Source: Alphaproteobacteria bacterium
GTDB taxonomy: Bacteria > Myxococcota_A > UBA796 > GCA-2862545
Assembly: GCA_020632955.1 (NCBI GenBank)
Contig: JACKEO010000019.1
Coordinates: forward strand, 1-64,000
Length of the DNA: 64,000 bases
Reading direction: 5' to 3'
Numbering within the stretch: position 1 is the stretch's first letter; every line of letters starts with the position of its first letter. Below are positions 1 through 8,657 of the stretch, in pieces. Position numbers and translations under genes: made by a program. Below the pieces are notes generated by a model that saw nothing but the letters and a program-made list of their open reading frames with translations, did not search any database and was not told where the DNA came from.

Positions 1-594
1 CTCGACGGGCGCATCGACGGCCCGGTGCTGCGCGGGCTCCAGGCCGAGGTCCCGCGCGGGATGGTGGAGGACGAGCTCGGTGCCGCGCTCGTCGACGTGG
101 GCGTGCCCCGCGTGATCGCCCGCGCGTGGGCGAAGGCCGCGGAGCGCGCGTGGGCGAAGCAGTGGCGCAAGTGGACGCTCCCGCCCACGAAGGCCTTCCC
201 CTCCTTCGCGGCGGTCGCCGCACCGGAGGCGCCGCCCACCGAGGCCGAGCCCTTCCCGCTGCGGCCCGACGCGTCCCGCGCCTACGGCGAGCTGTCGCCC
301 GAGGAGCTGTACGTCGACCTCGCCGATCGCCTGGGCGACCTCCTCAACCTCCCTGGGCTCCCGGAGGCCGTGAAGGCCTGGGCCACCCGGGTGGGAGGCG
401 GTGTGGCCGCCTGGAGCGAGCAGGCCACGCTCGGCGGCATCTGGGGCCAGGGGCCGGTGCCCGCCTTCGCGCCGCCGTACGTGCCCGTGGGCCCGGTGAT
501 CGCCGGCGACAACGTGGCCGCGCCGGGCCACGGCAGCGCGGTCGGCGTCGTGCGTCCGAGCCTCGCCGAGGTCGTCGCCAGGGCGAAGGGCTGA
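1..594 (+). CDS. Hypothetical protein, 3' part only
   Basis: The reading frame is open from the left edge, so the true start lies outside the window; the GTG at 25 is probably internal. The 197 visible residues contain a tryptophan- and arginine-rich helix-like stretch near residues 48-66 (RAWAKAAERAWAKQWRKW), then a Pro/Glu-rich linker, then a region ending in a Gly-rich tail. I recognise no family. No signal peptide or membrane segment is visible in this part. The stop is only five bases before the ATG of the radical SAM gene, so it is probably the first visible member of the operon that continues to 3504. Its role in that operon cannot be inferred from sequence alone. Confidence 0.6.
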   Translation, partial: LDGRIDGPVLRGLQAEVPRGMVEDELGAALVDVGVPRVIARAWAKAAERAWAKQWRKWTLPPTKAFPSFAAVAAPEAPPTEAEPFPLRPDASRAYGELSPEELYVDLADRLGDLLNLPGLPEAVKAWATRVGGGVAAWSEQATLGGIWGQGPVPAFAPPYVPVGPVIAGDNVAAPGHGSAVGVVRPSLAEVVARAKG

Positions 595-599
595 GGGCC

Positions 600-2036
600 A
601 TGCCTCGCCCGTCGGCGGTGCGCGTCCTGCTGATCAATCCGCCCTCTCCCGAGCGGCTGGGCGCACCCCTCCTGGGTCAGCAGTACCTGGCCGCGGCGGC
701 CCTGGCGGCGGGCGCCGAGGTGCGCGTGCTCGACGCGGCTGCGCGGCACGCCCACCTGTCGCTCGACGACCTCGTGGCCGCCGCCGACGCCTTCGACCCG
801 CACGTCGTGGGCGTGGGCCTGTTCACCCGCTGGGTGTGGCACGCCTACGCCCTGGTGGACGCGCTGCGGGGCCGCTTCCCGCTGCTGGTCGCCGGCGGGC
901 CGCACGCTACGGCACGGCCCGAGGAGGCGCTGGCGCGCGGCTTCGACGTGGCGGTGGTGGGCGAGGGCGAGCGGGCGATCGCCGATCTCGTGCAGGTGGC
1001 CGAAGGCAGGAAGGTGCTCGCCGAGGTGCCCGGGCTGGTGGTCCGCGGCGACGACGGCCGCGCCGTGCACACGCCCCCTGCTGAGCTGCTGCGGGAGCTC
1101 GACACCCTGCCCTACCCCCACGACGCCCAGCACCTGTACGACCCCGCCTGGTACCACCCGGGCGGCCACACGGTGACGCCGGGGGGCATCCTCACCTCCC
1201 GGGGCTGCCCCGCCCGCTGCACCTTCTGCGCGAACCACGTCACCGGACGCATCTTCCGGCACCACGGCGCGGCCCGCGTGGTGGAGGAGCTCAACACGGC
1301 CCACGCCCGCTTCGGCAGCCACTTCTTCCCCTGCTGGGACGACGCGCTCACGGCGAACCGCAGGCGGCTGCGAGAGCTCTGCGACGCGCTCGAGGAGGGC
1401 CTGGACTTCGAGCTCGCGTGGTCGGCGATCACCCGGGCCGACCTGGTCACCGAGGACCTGCTCCGCCGCATGCAGGAGGTGGGCCTGGTGATGGTGAACT
1501 TCGGCGTGGAGAGCGGCGACGACGACGTGCTCCGCGCCATCGGCAAGGGCGTGGGCACCGCGCGCGTGGACGAGGCCCTCACGGTGGCCAAGGGCCTCGG
1601 CCTGTCCACCGCGGCGAACTTCATGCTCGGCTTCCCCGAGGACACGCCATCGTCCCTGGAGCGCACGCTGGCCTTCCTGGCGCACCTCGCCCCGCGGGTC
1701 GACACCTTCAGCACCCTGGGCGTGCTCATCCCCTTCCCGGCCACGCCGGTCTACGAGCTGCACCACGCGCGCTTCGGCTTCACCGACTGGTGGCTCGACC
1801 CCCGCTACGCCGCCTACGCGCCCCCGCCCCCGATGCGGGATCGCGAGGCCTGGCACCGCTGGTACGTGGACGACGCCACGCTGGAGCTCGACTTCTTCCA
1901 CTACGACGACGCGCGTCGGGACCTGATCCGCGAGGCCCTGCGCTTCAAGGCCGAGCACAACCTGCGGGCGATGGGCTGGTCGGCCTCGTCGGGCCAGGAG
2001 CCGCCGCGCTGGCACGAGTCGGGCGCCGTGGCATGA
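600..2036 (+). CDS. B12-binding-domain radical SAM protein
   Basis: This 478-residue protein has the two-part layout of cobalamin-binding radical SAM enzymes. The N-terminal part (about residues 8-140) resembles a B12-binding Rossmann domain, opening with LLINPPSPERLG and containing the AGGPHAT and VVGEGE signatures. The radical SAM core follows, with the cluster motif C203-x3-C207-x2-C210 (RGCPARCTFC). Later FGVESGDDDVL and NFMLGFPEDT segments are typical of the TIM-barrel half. Family members catalyse methylations, ring contractions or other radical reactions on natural products, lipids or cofactors; the substrate here is unknown. The ATG at 600 was chosen because it follows the previous stop by five bases and gives a full B12 domain. 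The stop overlaps the next start as ATGA, so translation is probably coupled. Confidence 0.85.
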   Translation: MPRPSAVRVLLINPPSPERLGAPLLGQQYLAAAALAAGAEVRVLDAAARHAHLSLDDLVAAADAFDPHVVGVGLFTRWVWHAYALVDALRGRFPLLVAGGPHATARPEEALARGFDVAVVGEGERAIADLVQVAEGRKVLAEVPGLVVRGDDGRAVHTPPAELLRELDTLPYPHDAQHLYDPAWYHPGGHTVTPGGILTSRGCPARCTFCANHVTGRIFRHHGAARVVEELNTAHARFGSHFFPCWDDALTANRRRLRELCDALEEGLDFELAWSAITRADLVTEDLLRRMQEVGLVMVNFGVESGDDDVLRAIGKGVGTARVDEALTVAKGLGLSTAANFMLGFPEDTPSSLERTLAFLAHLAPRVDTFSTLGVLIPFPATPVYELHHARFGFTDWWLDPRYAAYAPPPPMRDREAWHRWYVDDATLELDFFHYDDARRDLIREALRFKAEHNLRAMGWSASSGQEPPRWHESGAVA

Positions 2037-2803
2037 CGGGCGACGTGTGGGACGATCCCCGCACCGCCGCCGCCTACCGCCGCTTCTGCGCGCGCCACGA
2101 TCGCTACCGGCGCGTGGCGGCGGCGCTGGCCGACGCGCTCGACCTGCCGACACGTCGCCGCGTGCTCGAGGTGGGTGCGGGCACGGGTGTCACCTCGCGG
2201 GCGCTGCTGCGCGACCTGCCGACCGGGGCCGTGGTCGACGCCGTGGAGCCCGCGGGGGCGATGCGTGCGGCGTCCACGCTCCGCGACCGCCGCCTGCGCT
2301 GGCACGCGGAGATCCCGGACGGCCGGTACGACGCGGTGGTCTGCAGCGCCGCGCTCTGGCTGCTCGGCCCCCTCCCCGACGCGCTCGACCGCCTCCTGGC
2401 CTCGCTGGCGCCCGACGGGGTGCTCGGCTTCACGGTGCCGTCGGCCTACCTGGGCCTGCCCGACGGGGACCCGGGCGACCGTCCCGGGGCGCTGGACGGG
2501 TTGCTGGCCGCCTTCCTCGAGGGGCGGACGCGCGCGCCCGAGCCCGCGCCGGCCCCCCCGGACCACGCGGCCCTGGCGGCGGCGCTGCGCGCGGCGGGGC
2601 GGTCGCCCACGGTGACGGAGGTGCGGGTGCGCTGGACCCTGGCGACCCAGGAGGACTGGCTGCGCCTCCCGCCCGTGGGCCTCGCCCTGCGGCCCGACCT
2701 GGCACCCGAGACCCTGGACGCCACGGTCGACGCGGCGGTGGCCGCGGTGGGTCGCCGGCGGGGTCACCGCACCGAGCGGTGGACCGTGTGGACGGCGACA
2801 TGA
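2033..2803 (+). CDS. Class I SAM-dependent methyltransferase
   Basis: The 256-residue product has the class I methyltransferase motif I VLEVGAGTG at residues 44-52. An acidic position (VDAVEPAG) follows beta strand 2, and motif IV-like YDAVVCSAALWLL comes after that. The N-terminal segment, with WDDPRTAAAYRRF, is the usual helix of BioC/UbiE-like enzymes that act on small molecules or carrier-bound acyl chains; the actual substrate is not visible. The start ATG overlaps the radical SAM stop (ATGA at 2033-2036). Its own stop overlaps the next start in the same way, so the three enzymes appear translationally coupled and are likely to act on one product. The C-terminal 100 residues are Pro/Ala-rich and less conserved-looking. 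Confidence 0.8.
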   Translation: MTGDVWDDPRTAAAYRRFCARHDRYRRVAAALADALDLPTRRRVLEVGAGTGVTSRALLRDLPTGAVVDAVEPAGAMRAASTLRDRRLRWHAEIPDGRYDAVVCSAALWLLGPLPDALDRLLASLAPDGVLGFTVPSAYLGLPDGDPGDRPGALDGLLAAFLEGRTRAPEPAPAPPDHAALAAALRAAGRSPTVTEVRVRWTLATQEDWLRLPPVGLALRPDLAPETLDATVDAAVAAVGRRRGHRTERWTVWTAT

Positions 2804-3504
2804 GCGCCCTGCTGCCGTGGCGCGCCGTGGACGCGCACGACCGGCGCGCGGTGCGTCGCGCGGCCGAGGAGGACGGCGCCCTCTGCCTGCGCGGGCTGCT
2901 CCCGCTCGACCTCGTGGAGGCCCTGGCCGTCGACGTGGACGGCTGGGTGCAGGAGCTCGGCTGGGTGGACGCGGCCGGTGGGCCCCAGGTGCCCACGCCC
3001 GCCTACGATGCGCCGGACTTCGTGCGCCTGCAGCAGTGGGCCTTCGTTGCCGACACCTTCGACGCCCTCAGGCGCCACGCCGACCTCCTCCGCGTGCTGG
3101 GCTGGCTCGTGGGTGGCCCGGTGACCGCGGGGCGCGGCGACCTCGTGCGGGTGGGCTGCGCGGGCGATCCGCCCCGGGGCACGCCGCCCCACCAGGACGC
3201 CTTCTACGTGCAGGGCGAGCCCGTGTTGTGGACGGCCTGGACCCCGCTGCTCCCTATGCCGGTCGACCTCGGCCCGGTGGCCGTGTGGGCGGGCTCCCAC
3301 CGCCTGGGCACCCTCGACCACCAGGGCGAGGGCGTGGGCACCCAGGGCGTGGAGGTGCCCGCCGACGTGCGCTGGACCGGCAGCGATCTGGCGCCCGGCG
3401 ACGTGGTGCTGTTCGAGGGGCGCACGGTGCACCGCACGCTGCCCCACGCCATGCCGGGCGTGCTGCGGCGATCGGCGGACTTCCGGTACGTGCCACGCCG
3501 GTGA
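2800..3504 (+). CDS. PhyH-like Fe(II)/2-oxoglutarate dioxygenase
   Basis: The 234-residue protein resembles the phytanoyl-CoA dioxygenase (PhyH) family. The iron ligands appear as H131-x-D133 (PPHQDAF) and a distal His at 211 (GRTVHRT). A GPVAVWAGSHRLG segment before it is typical of the double-stranded beta-helix core, and a late Arg (R223 or R224) could bind 2-oxoglutarate. Such enzymes hydroxylate or otherwise oxidise small molecules and lipids using O2. The ATG at 2800 overlaps the methyltransferase stop (ATGA). The gene ends seven bases from the convergent end of the next radical SAM gene. With its partners it forms a plausible tailoring cassette: radical SAM chemistry, methylation and hydroxylation. 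Confidence 0.75.
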   Translation: MSALLPWRAVDAHDRRAVRRAAEEDGALCLRGLLPLDLVEALAVDVDGWVQELGWVDAAGGPQVPTPAYDAPDFVRLQQWAFVADTFDALRRHADLLRVLGWLVGGPVTAGRGDLVRVGCAGDPPRGTPPHQDAFYVQGEPVLWTAWTPLLPMPVDLGPVAVWAGSHRLGTLDHQGEGVGTQGVEVPADVRWTGSDLAPGDVVLFEGRTVHRTLPHAMPGVLRRSADFRYVPRR

Positions 3505-3511
3505 GCGTGGT

Positions 3512-4462
3512 CTAGTCCTGCGGCACCGGCTCAGGCGCCCGCCCTTCCCTCACCGCCACCGCCTTGGCGTGGCTCGGTCGTCGCACGCGGTGCTTCGCGA
3601 GGTAGCGCAGGTGGATGCCCGGGCAGGCCTCCACCACCGGGCAGCTGGCGCACTGGGGCAGGGCCCGACCGCGGTAGGCGTTGAAGCAGTCGAGGACGTA
3701 GGCGCCCAGGCGCTCCAGCAGGGCCTCGTCGGCCTGGCAGAAGGGCAGGTTGTACAGGTCGACGCGGGGCAGGCCGTCGGGCGCCTCGGCGAGCGCGCGG
3801 AGCTGGGCCTCCACCGCCTCGAGGTCCGGGAACTGGTCGAGGTAGCCCGGGTGGCGGCCGGCCCCGTCGGGGGAGGTGTCGGGGAAGAAGAGCTTCACGC
3901 TGAGGTCGTGGAGCTTCCAGCGGGCGCCCGCCCGACGCACCGTGTCGGCCAGCTCGTGGACGTTGCGGTCGGTGACCACCATCGAGACATGGACGGGCAC
4001 GCCCGCGCCGACGAGGTGATCGAGGGCCTGCTCGACGAGCGCCCGCGCGTCGGCGCGGCCCGTCATCGCCTCCCAGGTGGCGTCGGTGGTGCCGTGCAGC
4101 GTGAGGTCGAAGCGCACGCGGCGCCCGGCGTGGCGTGCCACGAGGTCGGGATCGGCCAGCCGCAGCCCCGGCGTGGCCACCAGCAGCTCGCGGCCGTCGG
4201 CCGTGAAGGTCTCGACGAGGGCGTCGAAGCCGGGGAACTCGAGGATGTCGGCAGACTCGAGGTAGACGCGGCGGGCATCGCCGGCCACCAGCGCGCGCGC
4301 CTCGGCGAGCACCTCGTCCACCACGCGGGTCGGCACGTCCCAGGCGCGCTCGGTGACGTAGCGCTCCGGGCAGAAGACGCAGTGCATCCGGCAGCGCGCG
4401 AGCGCGAGGTCCAGCTCCACCAGGAGCATGTCGGCCATGGGCGTGACGCGCAGGTGCGGCAT
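3512..4462 (-). CDS. Radical SAM protein with C-terminal Cys-rich tail
   Basis: This 316-residue protein carries the radical SAM cluster motif C24-x3-C28-x2-C31 (CRMHCVFC) unusually close to the N-terminus. A TIM-barrel-like region follows, with strand-like segments at VYLESADIL, VRFDLTLHG and VHVSMVVTD. The last 70 residues contain extra cysteines (LPFCQ, DCFNAY and CASCPVVEACPG), resembling a SPASM/twitch auxiliary Fe-S binding region. SPASM-type enzymes often modify peptides or activate enzymes, but no precursor peptide is evident nearby. The gene converges on the preceding operon. The start chosen is ATG 4462; a second Met at codon 9 is also possible. The substrate is unknown. Confidence 0.75.
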   Translation of the reverse strand: MPHLRVTPMADMLLVELDLALARCRMHCVFCPERYVTERAWDVPTRVVDEVLAEARALVAGDARRVYLESADILEFPGFDALVETFTADGRELLVATPGLRLADPDLVARHAGRRVRFDLTLHGTTDATWEAMTGRADARALVEQALDHLVGAGVPVHVSMVVTDRNVHELADTVRRAGARWKLHDLSVKLFFPDTSPDGAGRHPGYLDQFPDLEAVEAQLRALAEAPDGLPRVDLYNLPFCQADEALLERLGAYVLDCFNAYRGRALPQCASCPVVEACPGIHLRYLAKHRVRRPSHAKAVAVREGRAPEPVPQD

Positions 4463-4500
4463 GGACGGGGTCTATGCCGCCCGGAGGCGCGCCGCGGACC

Positions 4501-5559
4501 TCAGGGAGACTGCTGCACCGTGTGGGTGAGCTCGTGACCGAGCAGCTCGGGCTCGTCGTAGGTGGCCACCACCTCCTTGCCGGCCGAGAGCGTGTGGGTG
4601 GTGCAGGCGAGGCTGCCGTCGGCCGCGGTGAGCGGCACGTCCACCTGGATGTAGGGCCAGGTGGTGGCCGTGGTGGGCAGGGGGCCCTTCGAGGCGGTGG
4701 CGCGCCCCTTCAGGCGGCAGTCGCCATGGCCCTTGTCGGGCGTGGTGAGCAGCGCCTCGTCGAGCCCCGCGGCCATCGTCCAGTAGAGCTGGTCGACCTC
4801 GGGCAGCATGCCCGAGCCGGCCGTGACCTGGTAGCGGAGCACCAGCGGCGGGGCCGCGAGCCTGCCCTGGGAGGCCGGCGTCATGTCGAGCCGGTAGGCC
4901 TCGCCCGTGGCGCAGGAGATCGTCAGGTCGTCGGCCTGCATGCGCAGGTCCTCGCCGGGGCCTGCGCTGCAGGCCAGGGCCATCACCGCGGTGGGGAGGC
5001 GCGTGCCCTGGTCGTCGAAGAGCAGGCGCAGCGGGCCGCCGTCGGCGCCCACGCAGTCCACCTTGGCGGAGCAGAAGATGTCGTCGAAGCGCACGGCGAC
5101 GTCGAAGAAGCCCTCCTCGCCCTGGCGCAGGATGGTGAGGTCGAACCGGACCTCGGTGTCGGCCTGCGGCGTGCAGACCGCGGCCAGCACCACGGGGCCC
5201 GCGGCGGTGGGGTTGGTCCACGATCCCGGATCGGGACCGACGAGGTCGAGCAGCTCGAGCTCCACGGTGTTCAGCGCCCGGCCGTCGCCGTCCGTGTCGG
5301 AGGCGTCGCACGGCCCGACGTACGCGATGGCGCCGGCGCCATCGCCGTACTGCGTGGAGGACAGCTTCTTGCTCCACACGGTGTCGCCGGCCTCGTTCAC
5401 CACGGTGAGCCGGTACACCGCGTCGGTGACGCCCGTGAGCGTGAGCGGGGCCACGCGCACCACGAAGGCACCGTCGCCTTCCGGGGCGTGGTCGGTGTCG
5501 CAGCCGCCGAGGCTGCCGAGGAGCGCGAGGCACAGCGCGCGAGACGTGACGTGGGACAC
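4501..5559 (-). CDS. Predicted lipoprotein, unknown function
   Basis: The 352-residue product begins at GTG 5559, chosen because a GGAGG ribosome-binding site lies five to eight bases upstream and the frame then opens with a clear lipoprotein signal (CLALLGSLGGC, lipobox Cys at about residue 20). After an acidic linker the chain looks like a beta-rich extracytoplasmic protein with several scattered cysteines and no motif I recognise. The ending is THTVQQSP. It is transcribed opposite to the PhyH operon and the same way as the adjacent hydrolase, separated by about 95 bases. It is probably anchored in the outer membrane or facing the periplasm. Confidence 0.7.
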   Translation of the reverse strand: MSHVTSRALCLALLGSLGGCDTDHAPEGDGAFVVRVAPLTLTGVTDAVYRLTVVNEAGDTVWSKKLSSTQYGDGAGAIAYVGPCDASDTDGDGRALNTVELELLDLVGPDPGSWTNPTAAGPVVLAAVCTPQADTEVRFDLTILRQGEEGFFDVAVRFDDIFCSAKVDCVGADGGPLRLLFDDQGTRLPTAVMALACSAGPGEDLRMQADDLTISCATGEAYRLDMTPASQGRLAAPPLVLRYQVTAGSGMLPEVDQLYWTMAAGLDEALLTTPDKGHGDCRLKGRATASKGPLPTTATTWPYIQVDVPLTAADGSLACTTHTLSAGKEVVATYDEPELLGHELTHTVQQSP

Positions 5560-5654
5560 GTGGACCTCCGGGCGCGACGACCCCCCGCCGCGTCCCGGGA
5601 GCATAGCACCAGCGGGGATGCAACGTCGGATACGGAGAGGCCAGGCGGGCGCCG

Positions 5655-6287
5655 TCAGGCCAGCCCCAGCCGCTCCTGCAGGAAGGCGCGGATCGCCGGA
5701 AGCTCCTCGTGGGGGTCGATCGTGTGCGTCTTCGGCCAGGCCTCGAAGCGCACCGGCAGGCCGCCCTGCTGCAGGCGCGCCACCTGGGCGGCGGTGACCT
5801 CGAAGGGCAGCACCTCGTCGTGCAGGCCGTGGGTGACGAGCCACACGGGGCGGTCGGCCTGCGCGTGGCGCTCGGCCAGCAGGGCCTCGGGGTCGAGGAC
5901 GTACCCGGAGACGCCCACGTAGGCGGCCAGCGGCAACGCCGTCCGCGCGCCCCACTCCAGCGTCATCAGGCAGCCCTGGCTGAAGCCGAGCAGGGCGGTG
6001 CGGGCGGGGTCCTGGCCCTGGTCGACCAGCGAGGCGAAGAGCGCGTCGAGGAGGCCGCGGGAGCGCAGCACGCCCGGCGCCTGGTGCGGGGGCAGGTCGT
6101 ACCAGCTGAGGCCGGGGCCCCAGGGGTCGGGCGCGTCCACGAGCAGGTAGCCGAGGTCGTCGAGGCCCAGCGCGTCGGGCAGCCAGCGGAAGCCCCCGGC
6201 GTGGTCGCCGCGGCCGTGCAGCACCACCAGCAGGCGATCGGACGGTCGACGAGAGGGCACCAGGTGGGTGGTGGGCAGCGTGGGCAT
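5655..6287 (-). CDS. Alpha/beta hydrolase, carboxylesterase/phospholipase-like
   Basis: This 210-residue protein matches the small serine carboxylesterase/phospholipase (PF02230-like) fold. The oxyanion-hole segment VVLHGRGDHAGG lies near residues 20-31, the nucleophile elbow GFSQG at about 107-111, a candidate acid Asp in GLHDEVLP, and a candidate catalytic His in the KTHTID segment. No signal peptide is visible, so it is probably cytoplasmic. Family members hydrolyse short acyl esters or lysophospholipids. The ATG at 6287 gives a full-length family-sized protein. A 183-base gap separates it from the divergent membrane protein gene. Confidence 0.8.
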   Translation of the reverse strand: MPTLPTTHLVPSRRPSDRLLVVLHGRGDHAGGFRWLPDALGLDDLGYLLVDAPDPWGPGLSWYDLPPHQAPGVLRSRGLLDALFASLVDQGQDPARTALLGFSQGCLMTLEWGARTALPLAAYVGVSGYVLDPEALLAERHAQADRPVWLVTHGLHDEVLPFEVTAAQVARLQQGGLPVRFEAWPKTHTIDPHEELPAIRAFLQERLGLA

Positions 6288-6470
6288 CCGGGCCTCGGGG
6301 AACGTGCCGGGCACCCGCTGTGTCCCGTCTCGTCGCGGCCTGCGAGGGCCTGTCCCGTCCTGGTCGGGTGCGGCACCCGCCACCACCGACGTGACAGGGC
6401 GGGCCGGGACGTGACGGATCGCCGTCCGGGGCGGCCTACGCTCAGGAGGAACCCTGTCCCCGGGAGACCC
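6288..6470. promoter_or_regulatory. Divergent intergenic region
   Basis: This 183-base gap lies between the divergent hydrolase and small membrane protein genes and should hold both promoters. It contains a repeated GACGTGAC octamer (starting at 6388 and 6409). No convincing -35/-10 pair could be assigned by eye. Confidence 0.3.
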
Positions 6471-6902
6471 ATGCAGACCCGTCCCGCCCCGATGCCGCCC
6501 TTCGACGACGCACCCTCCCCGGGCATGGCGCTCACCCGCGACGAGCTGCCCGTGGGGCCCGTGGTCGATGGCCCGGCACGACCCCGTCGCGTGCGCTTCG
6601 CCGTGGCCGTGCCCACCCTGCTCTCCCTGTTCGTCGCCACCGCCCTGGGGAGCGCCCTGGTGGTGGTGGCCGGTGCCGAGGGCTGGCTGACCGACCTGGG
6701 TGCTGCCGCCACCCCGCTCGCCGTGGGCTCCGTGCTGGTGGCCGCCCTCGTGGGCACGCTGGCCTCCCGCGCGGGCTGGGGCGTCGATCGCCCCGCCGGC
6801 CCCTGGCGCCCGCTCGTCTACGGCGTGGTCGCCTCCACCGTGACCCTGGGCGTCGCCGCCTGGCTGGCCTGGTTCTCGCTGGAGATGGCCAGCGCGGCCT
6901 GA
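6471..6902 (+). CDS. Small integral membrane protein
   Basis: The 143-residue product has a Pro/Asp-rich cytoplasmic-looking N-terminal 40 residues followed by three predicted transmembrane helices: about residues 44-67 (VPTLLSLFVATALGSALVVV), 78-97 and 114-136. I recognise no family and see no conserved polar residues in the helices. It is monocistronic-looking: divergent from the hydrolase and 51 bases before the DUF1592 gene. The ATG at 6471 is the only start giving the whole hydrophilic head; a Met at codon 8 is an alternative. Confidence 0.65.
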   Translation: MQTRPAPMPPFDDAPSPGMALTRDELPVGPVVDGPARPRRVRFAVAVPTLLSLFVATALGSALVVVAGAEGWLTDLGAAATPLAVGSVLVAALVGTLASRAGWGVDRPAGPWRPLVYGVVASTVTLGVAAWLAWFSLEMASAA

Positions 6903-6953
6903 CGTGGACACGGGCCTGCGGTACCCTCTCGTCGCCCGTCGCCGAGAGGGCCG

Positions 6954-8657
6954 ATGACCCGCCGCCCGTCCGCGTGCCCCCGCCTGCTGCCCGCCCTCGT
7001 GGCGGCGTGCGTGGCGGGCTGCCTCGGGCCGGCGGCCTTCCGCGTGGACGGCGACGACACCGGCACGCCGGTGGTCGCCGACACCCCCGCTCCCGACGCC
7101 ACGGGCGACACGGCGGCGCCGGTCGACACCGGGCCGCCTCCCCCACCCCTGCGTCCCGCCCCGGCTGGCCTGCGCACCCTCACGCCCGCCCAGTACGTGG
7201 CCAGCGTGCGCACCGTGCTGGGCGCGGCGGGCGACGGCCTGGAAGTGCCTTCCCTCGGCGCCTGGGCCACCTCCGTGGGCGCTGCCCAGGGCGGCATCCC
7301 TGCGGGCACGGCGGTGGCCTACGAAGGCGCCGCGCGCGCCGTGGCCACCGCGGTCTTCGACGATCCCGACCGCCGCGCGGCGCTGGTGGACTGCACCCCC
7401 GCGGCCGATCCCGCCGATCCCTGCACCGCCGCCTTCGTGGCGCAGGTGGGCCGACGCGCCTTCCGACGGGCCCTCGACGAGGCCGAGCAGGCGCGCTGGG
7501 TGGCCGTGGCCGAGGCCGTCGCCGCCGAGGCCGGCGCCTGGGAGGCCCTGCGGCTCGTGCTCTCGGGCCTGCTCCAGTCGCCGTCCTTCCTCTACCGGGT
7601 GGAGCTGGGCGAGCCGGATCCCACCGCCCCTCCCGACGCACCGCGCCTGCGCTACGCCGACACCGAGCTCGCCACCCGGCTGTCGTACCTGCTCTGGGGG
7701 GACGCCCCGGACGAGGCCCTGCTCGACGCCGCCGAGGCCGGCCTGCTCGCCGATCCCACGGGTCTGGAGGCGCAGGTCGACCGCATGCTGGCCGACCCCA
7801 GGGCCGCCCACGGGCTCGAGGCCTTCCTGCGCGAGCTGCTCCAGGTGGACGGCCTGCAGATCGTCGAGAAGGACGAGGCCCTGTTCCCCGACTTCCCGCA
7901 GCAGCGGGAGGCGCTGGCCGACCAGCTCCTGCAGACCGCGTTGGCCGCCGTGCGCGAGCAGGGCGGGTTCCGCGCCCTCTTCACCACGCGCACCCTCTTC
8001 GTCGACGACCGCACGGCCCCGCTCTACGGCCTGCCGTCGCCCGGCAGCATCCTGCCGTCCCGGGTCACGGCGCCCGCCGAGCGCGCCGGCGTGCTCACCA
8101 CCGCCGGCTTCCTCGCCCTGCACGCCTACCCGGGGAAGACCTCGCCCGCGCTGCGGGGCCTCTTCGTGCGCAAGACGCTGCTCTGTCACGCCATCAAGCC
8201 GCCTCCGGCCGGCGTGGTCACCGTGCTGCCCGACCGCACCGACCAGGGCCTCGTCACCACGCGCGAGCTGGTGGCGGTGCACCAGGACACGCCCGCCTGC
8301 GGTGCCTGCCACCGCTACATGGACCCCATCGGGCTGGGCCTGGAGCAGTTCGATGCGCTGGGGCGCTACCGCCAGACCGAGCACGGCCTGCCCATCGACC
8401 CCAGCGGCGAGCTCGACGGCATCGCCTTCGCCGACGGGGCGGCGCTCGGGGGCCTCCTCGCCCAGCACCCGGCCCTGCTGCCCTGCGTGGCCGCCCACCT
8501 CGTGGCCCAGGCGGGGGGCTTCACCGTGGACGACGCCCACCCCGAGGTGGAGGCGCTCGCCGTGGGCCAGGGCGGCGCGGCCGCGATGCTGCGCGCCGTG
8601 GCGCTGAGCGACCTCTTCCGCCTCGCCTGGCCCGCGGACCCGGAGGTGACGCCGTGA
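6954..8657 (+). CDS. DUF1592/DUF1588/DUF1585 cytochrome-like lipoprotein
   Basis: This 567-residue protein has a lipoprotein signal (lipobox VAGC, Cys at residue 23) and an Asp/Thr-Pro linker. The multi-domain architecture common in planctomycetes and myxobacteria follows. RTLTPAQYVASVRTVLG resembles DUF1587, CTAAFVAQVGRRAFRRAL resembles DUF1595, and a long DUF1592 core contains RLSYLLWGDAPDEALL. DUF1588 contains a single C-x2-C-H motif (CGACHRYMDPIGLGLEQFDA), and DUF1585 is at the end. The motif suggests one c-type haem. The stop overlaps the start of the DUF1552 gene as GTGA. These two families are regularly adjacent and are thought to act together in extracytoplasmic polymer or carbohydrate metabolism, though no activity is established. 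Confidence 0.85.
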   Translation: MTRRPSACPRLLPALVAACVAGCLGPAAFRVDGDDTGTPVVADTPAPDATGDTAAPVDTGPPPPPLRPAPAGLRTLTPAQYVASVRTVLGAAGDGLEVPSLGAWATSVGAAQGGIPAGTAVAYEGAARAVATAVFDDPDRRAALVDCTPAADPADPCTAAFVAQVGRRAFRRALDEAEQARWVAVAEAVAAEAGAWEALRLVLSGLLQSPSFLYRVELGEPDPTAPPDAPRLRYADTELATRLSYLLWGDAPDEALLDAAEAGLLADPTGLEAQVDRMLADPRAAHGLEAFLRELLQVDGLQIVEKDEALFPDFPQQREALADQLLQTALAAVREQGGFRALFTTRTLFVDDRTAPLYGLPSPGSILPSRVTAPAERAGVLTTAGFLALHAYPGKTSPALRGLFVRKTLLCHAIKPPPAGVVTVLPDRTDQGLVTTRELVAVHQDTPACGACHRYMDPIGLGLEQFDALGRYRQTEHGLPIDPSGELDGIAFADGAALGGLLAQHPALLPCVAAHLVAQAGGFTVDDAHPEVEALAVGQGGAAAMLRAVALSDLFRLAWPADPEVTP

